NCBI GenBank assembly: GCA_963529665.1 | Contig: CAUSAG010000023.1 | Span: forward strand, 1 to 30,083 | DNA: 30,083 nucleotides | Direction: 5' to 3' | DNA from: Kingella_B sp963529665 | GTDB taxonomy: Bacteria > Pseudomonadota > Gammaproteobacteria > Burkholderiales > Neisseriaceae | Shown: one piece after another, positions 7,752-14,424 of the stretch | Layout of the letters: each line of letters begins with the position of its first letter | Numbering within the stretch: position 1 is the stretch's first letter | Program-made: the position numbers and the translations under genes | The notes under the pieces: generated by a model | The model's input: only the letters and a program-made list of their open reading frames with translations | What the model was told of the DNA's origin: nothing | Database searches by the model: none

Positions 7752-8708
7752 ATGATGAAAAATAATCCTTTTTTGAGACCCGCAGTAATTGGTTTGGTTA
7801 CTTTATTACACGCAGGGGTGATTGCTTTGTCGTGGAATGGTTTTAAGCCAACCGAGCCTGCGCAGGCAGACGCTATGGCATTTGTGGATTTGGGTTCGGT
7901 TGAGGGCGATGATAAACCGTTGGGCGATGGTGCGCCTGCGCCTATGGAGCAGCCTGAACCGCCTAAGCCGCAACCGCCTGTTGAGCAGCCTAAGCCTGAG
8001 CCTAAAGTTGAACCCAAACCCGTGCCCAAGCCTGAGCCTAAGCCCAAGGTAGTGGAGCATCCCAAAGTGGCGGCGGTGGTGCGAAATGATAAGCCTGCGG
8101 ATTTTAAGCAGCCTGAAAAAGTGGTTGAACCGCCTAAGCGCGAAATTAAACCTGAACCTATCAAAATTAAGCAGCCTGAAACGCCAAAACCGCAACCGCA
8201 GCCTGAAAGAGCGGAACAAACCAAGCCTGCTGCTACACCATCTGCTAACTCTTCTAGCAACAATGTGGCGGTGAATAAAGATGCTGCCAATCGCGCGCCT
8301 GATGGCATAGGTGGGGGCGGCTCTAATCCGAACAGCAAGGTGCCACAAAATGGGGCAGGGGATAAGAATAGCGATGGGCATGGCAAGAAAGGAGATGCGC
8401 CTAAGTCTTCTAATAATAATGCTGGTAACGGCGGAGTGGCTGATGGTGGCTATATCAGCTTGCCAAATCCACCTTATCCGCGCGTGGCACAGGAAAATGG
8501 GGATTCTGGCATGGTGAAACTTTCGGTGCTGGTGAGCGCTGCGGGCAAGGTTATGGAAGTGAAGGTAACCAAGTCTAGCGGCTCGGCGGCATTGGATAAC
8601 GCGGGCAAGCGGGCGGCGCAGTCGGCAAGTTATCGCCCCAAAAAAGTGGATGGCGAATTTGTTGCCACAAGATTTAGCACGCAGTTCACCTTTGAACTGA
8701 GCGAATAG
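7752..8708 (+). CDS. tonB: Energy transducer TonB
   Basis: TonB couples the inner-membrane proton-motive force, via ExbB/ExbD, to outer-membrane receptors for iron and other nutrients. The 318-aa protein has one N-terminal membrane helix (about 10-27) that retains the conserved His20. A long periplasmic spacer rich in Pro, Glu and Lys follows (about 60-160), then a Gly/Asn-rich stretch. The C-terminal TonB domain (about 233-318) contains NPPYPRVAQENGDSGMV and SSGSAALDNAGKRAA. The spacer carries four DUS cores, each read as QPE. The alternative start is the adjacent ATG at 7755. It heads the tonB-exbB-exbD unit. A 215-aa reverse-strand frame here is a composition artefact. Confidence 0.93.
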   Translation: MMKNNPFLRPAVIGLVTLLHAGVIALSWNGFKPTEPAQADAMAFVDLGSVEGDDKPLGDGAPAPMEQPEPPKPQPPVEQPKPEPKVEPKPVPKPEPKPKVVEHPKVAAVVRNDKPADFKQPEKVVEPPKREIKPEPIKIKQPETPKPQPQPERAEQTKPAATPSANSSSNNVAVNKDAANRAPDGIGGGGSNPNSKVPQNGAGDKNSDGHGKKGDAPKSSNNNAGNGGVADGGYISLPNPPYPRVAQENGDSGMVKLSVLVSAAGKVMEVKVTKSSGSAALDNAGKRAAQSASYRPKKVDGEFVATRFSTQFTFELSE

Positions 8709-8709
8709 T

Positions 8710-8726
8710 TTTCAGGCTGCCTGAAA
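8710..8726. repeat. Palindromic double DUS between tonB and exbB
   Basis: TTTCAGGCTGCCTGAAA, carrying AGGCTGCCTGAA on the plus strand and AGGCAGCCTGAA on the minus strand, lies 2 nt after the tonB stop in the 60-nt gap before exbB. Confidence 0.85.
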
Positions 8727-8768
8727 GCAAATATTTTTTTAATCACTTAACTTAATGGAAGTAAACGA

Positions 8769-9428
8769 ATGAATTTAGGATTGGTTTTTAAAAGCGGCGA
8801 CGCTGTTTTGATTGGTGTATTTTTGTGCTTGATTGCGATGAGTATCACAACATGGGTGCTGATTTTGCTGCGTGGCATTCGCTATCGCGCGGCGCGGCGT
8901 GCCAATCGCGTGGCGATGGAAGCGATTTGGGCGGCAAAAGACTTGACACAAGCGGAGCAACAAGCGAAACAGATTGATGCGCCGATTAGCGAATTGGCTT
9001 TGGATGCGATTCGCGCGAATCAACAATTCCAAGCTACGCAAAGCTCCATGCTGTCGGCAAGTTTGCCACGCAATGCTTATTTGGAACGCGAAATGCGCCA
9101 TAGCATCGGCAAAATTTTGAGCCGTTTTGAAGGCGGCATGACGGCATTGGCTACGGTGGGCTCAACTGCGCCGTTTGTTGGGCTGCTGGGCACAGTGTGG
9201 GGGATTTACCATGCCTTGATTAACATCAGCAATAGCGGGCAAATGAGCATTGCTGCGGTGGCGGGGCCCATTGGCGAAGCGTTGGTGGCAACGGCGGTGG
9301 GCTTGTTTGCCGCGATTCCTGCGGTGCTGGCGTATAACGTGTTTATGCGTGGCAACAAGAATTTGAACCGCGAATTGCACAGTTTTGCCCATGATTTTCA
9401 TGTTCAACTGCTTAACGGGAAGGATTGA
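8769..9428 (+). CDS. exbB: Biopolymer transport protein ExbB
   Basis: ExbB (MotA/TolQ/ExbB family) forms the pentameric inner-membrane proton channel scaffold of the TonB system. The 219-aa protein has an N-terminal membrane segment (about 15-37), a cytoplasmic loop, and a conserved block ALATVGSTAPFVGLLGTVWG with the second helix, followed by GPIGEALVATAVGLFAAIPAV as the third. GGAAG lies 7 nt before the ATG. It follows tonB after 60 nt and is spaced 2 nt from the exbD start codon, so exbB-exbD translation is probably coupled. Confidence 0.95.
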   Translation: MNLGLVFKSGDAVLIGVFLCLIAMSITTWVLILLRGIRYRAARRANRVAMEAIWAAKDLTQAEQQAKQIDAPISELALDAIRANQQFQATQSSMLSASLPRNAYLEREMRHSIGKILSRFEGGMTALATVGSTAPFVGLLGTVWGIYHALINISNSGQMSIAAVAGPIGEALVATAVGLFAAIPAVLAYNVFMRGNKNLNRELHSFAHDFHVQLLNGKD

Positions 9429-9430
9429 GG

Positions 9431-9865
9431 ATGGCTTTTAATATGAACGAAGGCGGCGATGATGCGCCGATGAGCGATATTAACGTTACGCCGTTGGTGG
9501 ACGTGATGTTGGTGTTGTTGATTGTGTTTATGATTACGATGCCTGTTTTAACGCATTCCATTCAAATCAATTTGCCGACCACGAATGAAAGCAAGGCACA
9601 GCAGTTTAAAGAGGATAAGAAACCAATTAACTTGCAGGTAGATGCAGCAGGCAAATACGTATTAGGTGCGGAATCAACTACACCAGTAGATTTAGTTGAA
9701 GTAAAAGCAAAGCTGGAAGAGCTGGCGAAAACCGACCCTGATGCTGTGTTGGCGATTGATGCGGATAAGGATACGCCGTATGAGAATGTTGTCAAAGTGT
9801 TAGAAGCGGCGAAAGACGCAGGCATTGCCAAAGTGGGCTTTCGCTTGGAACAAACGAAGCAGTAG
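9431..9865 (+). CDS. exbD: Biopolymer transport protein ExbD
   Basis: ExbD pairs with ExbB; its single membrane helix carries the protonatable aspartate. In this 144-aa protein the segment SDINVTPLVDVMLVLLIVFM (15-34) contains that Asp within PLVDVMLVLLI. The rest is a periplasmic domain ending VGFRLEQTKQ. The ATG at 9431 was chosen because AAGGA (9420-9424) precedes it; a TTG two codons upstream is unlikely. A rho-independent terminator follows at 9884, closing the operon. Confidence 0.95.
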   Translation: MAFNMNEGGDDAPMSDINVTPLVDVMLVLLIVFMITMPVLTHSIQINLPTTNESKAQQFKEDKKPINLQVDAAGKYVLGAESTTPVDLVEVKAKLEELAKTDPDAVLAIDADKDTPYENVVKVLEAAKDAGIAKVGFRLEQTKQ

Positions 9866-9883
9866 ATGGATTTAGATGAAAAT

Positions 9884-9913
9884 CGTGTTACTTTGTGGTA
9901 GCACGGTTTTTTT
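9884..9913 (+). terminator. Intrinsic terminator of tonB-exbB-exbD
   Basis: An 8-bp stem, CGTGTTAC/GTAGCACG (one G-T pair), with a 6-nt loop is followed by a run of seven T, 19 nt after the exbD stop. No DUS is involved. Confidence 0.85.
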
Positions 9914-10080
9914 GGTTTTCAGGCTGCTGTATGGTGGGGCGATGGGCAGCCTGAAAATGGGGGGCGCTTTGTTATGCTTTGTCTATTTTCAGGCTGCGTT
10001 TAGGGGATGGATGTTTTTAAATTTGGCAATGGTCGAGATATTGATTTGTGCGTAACCGTTTATACAGTTGCGATGGCATA

Positions 10081-10124
10081 AAAGGCAGCCTGAAAAAGCA
10101 TACTTGGCTTTTCAGGCTGCCTTT
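10081..10124 (-). terminator. DUS-pair hairpin after the SUKH-like gene
   Basis: A perfect 16-bp inverted repeat of AAAGGCAGCCTGAAAA with a 12-nt loop abuts the stop codon of the minus-strand gene. A second partial group of single DUS lies at 9918-9998 between this and exbD. Confidence 0.75.
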
Positions 10125-10453
10125 CAATATTCATACCCGCCCTGTTCAATCTGGTGGACAAATGCATCAATATCAGGTGCAACAACCGTCATCATCTGCG
10201 AGCCGAGTGCGCCCAAACCGTTGGCGAAAATGGTTTCATCATCGCCGTTGGCATGCAGAAAGAAAGCTACATCGCCGTCTTGCCCAATCATAAAATAGTC
10301 GGGGGCATCGTGCTCAATCTGATAGGTTTGATTGCACTCGGCAAGATGGGCGCGGCCATATAAATAAACGCCGAAATCGGCAACGGCATGCGTTTCGGCA
10401 TCGCCGAGTATGTGGAGAAATTGGGTGTATTTGGGCGGGAAGATAGATGGCAT
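10124..10453 (-). CDS. SMI1/KNR4 (SUKH) family protein
   Basis: This 109-aa protein resembles the SUKH superfamily: FGVYLYGRAHLAECNQTYQI, then PDYFMIGQDGDVAFFLHANG, then GLGALGSQMM. The order and spacing fit short SMI1/KNR4 domains. SUKH proteins often act as immunity proteins to secreted toxins, but no toxin gene is adjacent, so the role is unknown. The start MPSIFPPKYT was chosen because the upstream extension of the frame runs through DUS and untypical sequence. It is the last in an accessory group with the AT-rich orphan and the ankyrin protein, all on the minus strand. Confidence 0.68.
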   Translation of the reverse strand: MPSIFPPKYTQFLHILGDAETHAVADFGVYLYGRAHLAECNQTYQIEHDAPDYFMIGQDGDVAFFLHANGDDETIFANGLGALGSQMMTVVAPDIDAFVHQIEQGGYEY

Positions 10454-10548
10454 GGTGGTATCTTTTGGGGAGAATGCAAAGGCAGCCTGAAAGCGGGGGC
10501 GGCAGCAGCTTGGATGTTTATGGCTGACAACAAAGTTTAACGAAATAA

Positions 10549-10881
10549 CTATGCCAATGATTTTAAAATGAAACAGACAATGTTTAAGCTGCATTTATAA
10601 TTGTTCAGAGTAAAAAAATAAAATAAACAAAATACAGTGTTAATAATGAAAATACCACATTCGTGAAATTTATTTTTTACAAAAAGAATTATGTTTAATG
10701 AATAAATAACTAAACAAATAATAGCCAATATATTCGTTGTTACTCTTATGTAATAAAAAAATTCAGCAGGGGCAATAATTACCTTACTTAAGAGTAAATA
10801 AGAAATATAAAATATACTTGGGATACTTAATATAATTTGTATAATGAAAAAATTTTTTATTGATGGTTTGAAATATTTCAT
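10549..10881 (-). CDS. Small hydrophobic membrane protein, AT-rich orphan
   Basis: I do not recognise this 110-aa product. It has three clear hydrophobic segments (about 11-33, 47-68 and 74-92) and possibly a fourth at the C-terminus, with basic residues near the N-terminus (KYFKPSIKN). The DNA is very AT-rich compared with flanking genes, with an abrupt boundary at both ends, and carries no DUS. The continuous open frame through AT-rich DNA, where stops should be common, supports a real gene, but no good ribosome-binding site is visible. It may be a recently acquired gene; as a partner of the ankyrin or SUKH protein it would be speculative. Confidence 0.5.
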   Translation of the reverse strand: MKYFKPSIKNFFIIQIILSIPSIFYISYLLLSKVIIAPAEFFYYIRVTTNILAIICLVIYSLNIILFVKNKFHECGIFIINTVFCLFYFFTLNNYKCSLNIVCFILKSLA

Positions 10882-10918
10882 TTTAATCTTTCTTTACACA
10901 TGCCCTTTGTTGTTTGAG

Positions 10919-10958
10919 AGACAGCCTGAAAACGGAAAGCCCTGTTTTCAGGCTGCCT
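10919..10958 (-). terminator. DUS-pair hairpin after the ankyrin gene
   Basis: AGACAGCCTGAAAAC and GTTTTCAGGCTGCCT pair over 14 of 15 positions around a 10-nt loop, 5 nt beyond the ankyrin gene stop. Confidence 0.7.
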
Positions 10959-10963
10959 TTCGT

Positions 10964-12025
10964 TTAGATTTTATATGTCGTTTCGCCCAGCACCATCGGT
11001 TCGGGGGTTTGCGCCACCCATTGCGCGGCAAGTTCGCACAAGCGTTGGGAGAGTGTGCCGTCGTCGCCCAAGATGTTTTTTTGGATGTGGGCGATTTCTG
11101 CAAGCTGTTCGGCAGTCAGCGGTGTACCCAGTTTGGCGTATTTGGGGAAGGCGTTGATCATTTTGCGGTATTCCCTGCCCCAGTTGCCCATGGCGTTGCG
11201 CAGCAGCTCGTCGCGGATGCGCCCTGCGATGCGGATGATTTCGCCCTGCACGGTGGCGGCGCGTCCCGATGGCGGCACGAGTGCGTCCCAGCCGTTGATG
11301 TATTGCTCCCACAGGGTATCGCCTGCGAGAACAATCGGGGCGGTGGGTATGGGCTGCGGCTCTTCGCGCACGGGTTCGGGGGCGACGCCGAACATTTCGC
11401 ACAGGCGGCGCAGGGCGGCGTAGCCTTCGGGGGTGTGGGGGACTTCAAAGCGTTCCATGTGTTCGTCGTAATGGTCGCGCAACCATGCCACCTGATCGCG
11501 CTGCTGTTCGGTGATGGCCATGCCTGCCTGCAAATAGAGTTCGGCGCAGGCAATCATGTCGGCAATTCTGTCGGAGAGCGGAGCGCTGTCCAACAGGCTG
11601 TCAAATGGGGTTTGCCCGCGCCGGTTTTTGGCGGCGAGGTTGGCACCGTGCGCCAGCAGCAGTTTGACCAGCGGTGCGGTGCGGGCGAAATGGAGGATGG
11701 TGTTGCCGAACTCGTTGGCGTAATTGGCGTTTGCGCCGTTTTGCAACAGCACGGCGGTATGTTCGGCGTTGCCTGCTTGGGCTTGGTGGTAGAGCGGCGG
11801 GCTGTCGTCGGCGGTGCGTTGGAAGTTGGGGTCTGCGCCGTGGTCAATCAGCCATTGCATGAAGGCGGGCGGGGTGGCGCGCATCGCCAGCGGATGCGAT
11901 TTCCCTATGGTGCGCTCGACGGCGTTGATGTCGGTGTCGTCATACACGGCTTGCAGAGCGGCAAGATCGCCTGTTTGGCAGAGTTCGCAGAAGTTTTTGG
12001 GGAGGGTGGTTTTCTTTTTTGCCAT
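10964..12025 (-). CDS. Ankyrin-repeat protein with unassigned C-terminal domain
   Basis: The 353-aa cytoplasmic protein begins with basic MAKKKTTLPKNFCELCQ. Ankyrin-type repeats occupy about residues 15-160: MQWLIDHGADPNFQ, AVLLQNGANANYAN, then GNTILHFA and KLLLAHGANLAAKN. A helical linker follows (about 170-235). A C-terminal domain of about 110 residues contains GWDALVPPSGRAATVQGEII and GNWGREYRKMINAFPKY. I have seen similar segments in bacterial accessory proteins but cannot name the family. The gene is GC-rich and has no internal DUS over about 1.06 kb, unlike many genes here. Neighbouring SUKH-like and membrane genes suggest an accessory, possibly toxin-immunity-related patch; that is inference. 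Confidence 0.75.
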   Translation of the reverse strand: MAKKKTTLPKNFCELCQTGDLAALQAVYDDTDINAVERTIGKSHPLAMRATPPAFMQWLIDHGADPNFQRTADDSPPLYHQAQAGNAEHTAVLLQNGANANYANEFGNTILHFARTAPLVKLLLAHGANLAAKNRRGQTPFDSLLDSAPLSDRIADMIACAELYLQAGMAITEQQRDQVAWLRDHYDEHMERFEVPHTPEGYAALRRLCEMFGVAPEPVREEPQPIPTAPIVLAGDTLWEQYINGWDALVPPSGRAATVQGEIIRIAGRIRDELLRNAMGNWGREYRKMINAFPKYAKLGTPLTAEQLAEIAHIQKNILGDDGTLSQRLCELAAQWVAQTPEPMVLGETTYKI

Positions 12026-12192
12026 GATGAGAATCCTTGTTCAAATTTAGGGGAAAAGGCAGCCTGAAAAGTGGGTTTGGGGGATTTCAGTCTGCTTTAA
12101 ATGGCGTAGGTCGGTGGCTGCGTCGCATTGAGCAGGCGTGCGTGGGGTAATCGTCATCGTGCGTTCTCCGGTTTGTTAAAACGAAATGCCAA

Positions 12193-12233
12193 AGGCAGCC
12201 TGAAAACATCAAAACTCTGTTTTCAGGCTGCCT
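12193..12233 (-). terminator. DUS-pair hairpin after ybiT
   Basis: A perfect 15-bp inverted repeat of AGGCAGCCTGAAAAC with an 11-nt loop lies 10 nt after the ybiT stop. Confidence 0.75.
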
Positions 12234-12242
12234 CTTTACCAA

Positions 12243-13865
12243 TCAAACCCCTTTCTTCGCCAAATAGCTCTCGTAATCCCCCAAATAATGCTCATAGCCG
12301 CCGTTGCCGTCCAATTCAATAATCTGCGTGGCGAGCGAGGACACAAACTGGCGGTCGTGCGACACGAAAATCAGCGTGCCTTTGTATTTTTCCAGCGCCA
12401 TGTTCAGCGATTCGATGCTTTCCATGTCCATGTGGTTGGTCGGTTCGTCCATAATCAGCACATTGGGTTTCAGCAGCAGGAGTTTGCCGTAGAGCATACG
12501 GCCTTTTTCGCCGCCGGAGAGCACTTTCACTTTTTTCACCACGTCGTTGCTGCCGAACAGCAGGCGGCCGAGCGTGCCGCGAATCACTTGTTCGTCGTCG
12601 CCTTCCTGCCCCCATTGGCGCATCCATTCGGTCAGGTCCATGTCCACGTCGAAGTCGTTTTCGTGGTCTTGCGGGTAGTAGCCGATGGTGGCTTTTTCCG
12701 CCCATTTGATGCAGCCTGCATCGGGTTTGAGGTCGGACAGTTTTTCGTCAAACGCGCCGGCCAGAAGTTTCAGCAGGGTGGATTTGCCTGCGCCGTTCGG
12801 GCCGATGATGGCGAGGCGTTGCCCTGCTTCCAGAATATAAGACAGTTTTTCAAACAGGGTTTTGTCGAACGATTTGGCCAGGTTTTCCACTTCCACGGCT
12901 TGGCGGTGCAGCTTGTTTTTCTCGTCGGCTTCAAAGCGGATGTAGGGGTTTTGGCGGGTGGAGGGTTTGACTTCCACCATTTCGGCTTTGATTTTGTCCG
13001 CCTGTTTCAAGCGGCTGGTGGCTTGGCGGGCTTTGGATTTGTTGGCGGAGAAGCGGGCGACAAATTCTTGCAGCTCTTGCAGTTTTTCTTTGGCTTTGGC
13101 GTTGTCTTTCAGGGCGCGTTCGCGCGATTGGGCGGAAGCGAGCATGTAGTCGTCGTAGTTGCCCGGATAGATGGTGATGGTGTTGTAGTCCAAATCCGCC
13201 ATGTGGGTGCAGACTTCGTTCAAAAAGTGACGGTCGTGCGAGATGATAATCATGGTGGAGTCGTATTGGTTCAACACGCCTTCCAGCCAACGGATGGTGT
13301 TGATGTCCAAGTTGTTGGTCGGCTCGTCCAGCAGCAGAACGTCGGGTTTGGAAAACAGGGCTTGCGCCAGCAGCACACGCAGTTTGAAGCCGGGTGCGAC
13401 TTCCGCCATGGTGGCGTTGTGTAGTTCTTCGGCAATGCCCACGCCGCTCAATAATTCCGCGGCACGCGCCTCGGCGGTGTAGCCGTCGTATTCGGCGAAC
13501 TTGGCTTCCAGTTCGGCGGCGTGCATATAGTCTTCTTCGGTGGCTTCAGGGTTGGCGTAAATCGCGTCGCGTTCGGTCATCGCCGCCCACATTTCGGTAT
13601 GCCCCATCATCACCACGTCCAGTACGCGCATGTCTTCGTAGGCAAACTGGTCTTGGCGCAGTTTGCCCAAGCGCACGCCGTTTTCAATCGCCACTTCGCC
13701 TGCGGTCTGCTCCAAATCGCCGCCGAGGATTTTCATAAAGGTGGACTTGCCCGAGCCGTTGGCGCCGATCAGGCCGTAGCGGTTGCCTTCGCCGAATTTG
13801 ACGGAGACGTTTTCAAACAGCGGCTTGGCGCCAAACTGCATGGTGATGCCGTTGGTGGAGATCAT
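12243..13865 (-). CDS. ybiT: ABC-F ATPase YbiT
   Basis: This 540-aa soluble protein has two ABC ATPase domains and no membrane segments. Walker A motifs are GANGSGKST (34-42) and GPNGAGKST (355-363). Walker B regions are LLLDEPTNNLD (177-187) and LIMDEPTNHMD (470-480). The second signature is LSGGEKGR (449-456), and the first site has the diverged VAPGFKLRVLLAQAL seen in YbiT. The helical linker between the domains (about 240-310) includes QATSRLKQADKIK, as in E. coli YbiT. ABC-F proteins bind the ribosomal E site and relieve translational problems; the exact role of YbiT is less defined. There is no DUS inside 1.6 kb. It appears monocistronic. Confidence 0.92.
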   Translation of the reverse strand: MISTNGITMQFGAKPLFENVSVKFGEGNRYGLIGANGSGKSTFMKILGGDLEQTAGEVAIENGVRLGKLRQDQFAYEDMRVLDVVMMGHTEMWAAMTERDAIYANPEATEEDYMHAAELEAKFAEYDGYTAEARAAELLSGVGIAEELHNATMAEVAPGFKLRVLLAQALFSKPDVLLLDEPTNNLDINTIRWLEGVLNQYDSTMIIISHDRHFLNEVCTHMADLDYNTITIYPGNYDDYMLASAQSRERALKDNAKAKEKLQELQEFVARFSANKSKARQATSRLKQADKIKAEMVEVKPSTRQNPYIRFEADEKNKLHRQAVEVENLAKSFDKTLFEKLSYILEAGQRLAIIGPNGAGKSTLLKLLAGAFDEKLSDLKPDAGCIKWAEKATIGYYPQDHENDFDVDMDLTEWMRQWGQEGDDEQVIRGTLGRLLFGSNDVVKKVKVLSGGEKGRMLYGKLLLLKPNVLIMDEPTNHMDMESIESLNMALEKYKGTLIFVSHDRQFVSSLATQIIELDGNGGYEHYLGDYESYLAKKGV

Positions 13866-13902
13866 GTTTTGAATCCTTTTGTTAATTTATGCAAAGGGCG
13901 CG

Positions 13903-13911
13903 ATTTTAGCA
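13903..13911 (-). promoter_or_regulatory. Extended -10 of the ybiT promoter
   Basis: The minus strand reads TGCTAAAATCGCGCCC: an extended -10 (TGC plus TAAAAT) with a GC-rich discriminator, about 37 nt before the ATG. The same layout is seen at ampG and yjgA. Confidence 0.5.
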
Positions 13912-14075
13912 TAGAAAAGGCGTTTCAGACTGCCTTGTGCACGGCGTTGCCATAGATAATGGGCGCTTGATAGGCAGCCTGAAATGATGACGATAGCGAT
14001 TTATAAACGAACTGGATTTATCAATTAAGAAATAATATCATTCGTGCACTGAAACATTTTTTTGGAGTACACAAA

Positions 14076-14255
14076 ATGAAAAAAACGTTTACTTTCGCTG
14101 TGTTGCATTTTAGCGTGGCATTTGGCGTGGCTTATGTTTTAACGGGGAGCATTGGGATTTCCAGCGCGGTGGCATTGGTTGAGCCGATGGTAAACACGGT
14201 GGCGTTTTATTTTCACGAGAAGGCGTGGCAAAAATTTGGTAGCAAATCGGCATAA
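14076..14255 (+). CDS. DUF2061 family small membrane protein
   Basis: This 59-aa protein matches the DUF2061 pattern: MKKTFTFAVLHFSVAFGVAY as first membrane segment, a Gly/Ser turn (LTGSIGIS), then AVALVEPMVNTVAFYFHEKA and a short basic tail. The conserved HF in the first helix, and EPxxNTVAYYFHEK in the second, are family hallmarks. GGAG (14064-14067) lies 8 nt upstream of the ATG. The function of DUF2061 is unknown. A DUS-pair hairpin follows the stop, so it is probably a single-gene transcript. Confidence 0.82.
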   Translation: MKKTFTFAVLHFSVAFGVAYVLTGSIGISSAVALVEPMVNTVAFYFHEKAWQKFGSKSA

Positions 14256-14271
14256 TGTTGCACCCTTGCTG

Positions 14272-14311
14272 AGGCAGCCTGAAAATGGGTTTTCCGTTTT
14301 TCAGGCTGCCT
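14272..14311 (+). terminator. DUS-pair hairpin after the DUF2061 gene
   Basis: A perfect 14-bp inverted repeat of AGGCAGCCTGAAAA with a 12-nt loop is followed by TTTTG, 16 nt past the stop. Confidence 0.75.
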
Positions 14312-14374
14312 TTTGCTGTGTGGCGAACTGAGTTTGCAGGCTGCTGTTTTCAGGCTGCCGCAATGGTCTTAACC

Positions 14375-14396
14375 GCGCGAATGCTATAATTCGCGC
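14375..14396 (+). promoter_or_regulatory. ampG promoter: extended -10 inside an inverted repeat
   Basis: TGCTATAAT (14382-14390) is an extended -10. It lies in a perfect palindrome, GCGCGAAT-gctata-ATTCGCGC, followed by TTTTCTTT. The arrangement could be an operator over the promoter or, alternatively, a terminator for upstream read-through. Predicted leader to the ampG ATG is about 28 nt. Confidence 0.6.
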
Positions 14397-14424
14397 TTTT
14401 CTTTATTCCATCCCATTTCATCCC

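Noticed and set aside
7739..8386. 215- and 191-codon frames antisense to tonB
   Set aside because: Open only because the Pro/Glu/Lys-rich spacer lacks stops in reverse; Gly/Cys/Ser- or Arg/Leu-rich composition.
10844..12067. 407-codon plus-strand frame
   Set aside because: Runs antisense to the ankyrin gene and crosses from the AT-rich island into GC-rich DNA; no protein family signal.
12288..13424. 378-codon plus-strand frame
   Set aside because: Antisense shadow of ybiT; Phe/Val/Gly-rich translation with no family pattern.
13922..13934. Second Neisseria-type DUS upstream of ybiT
   Set aside because: TTTCAGACTGCCT differs from TTCAGACGGCAT and is better read as a one-base variant of the king DUS.
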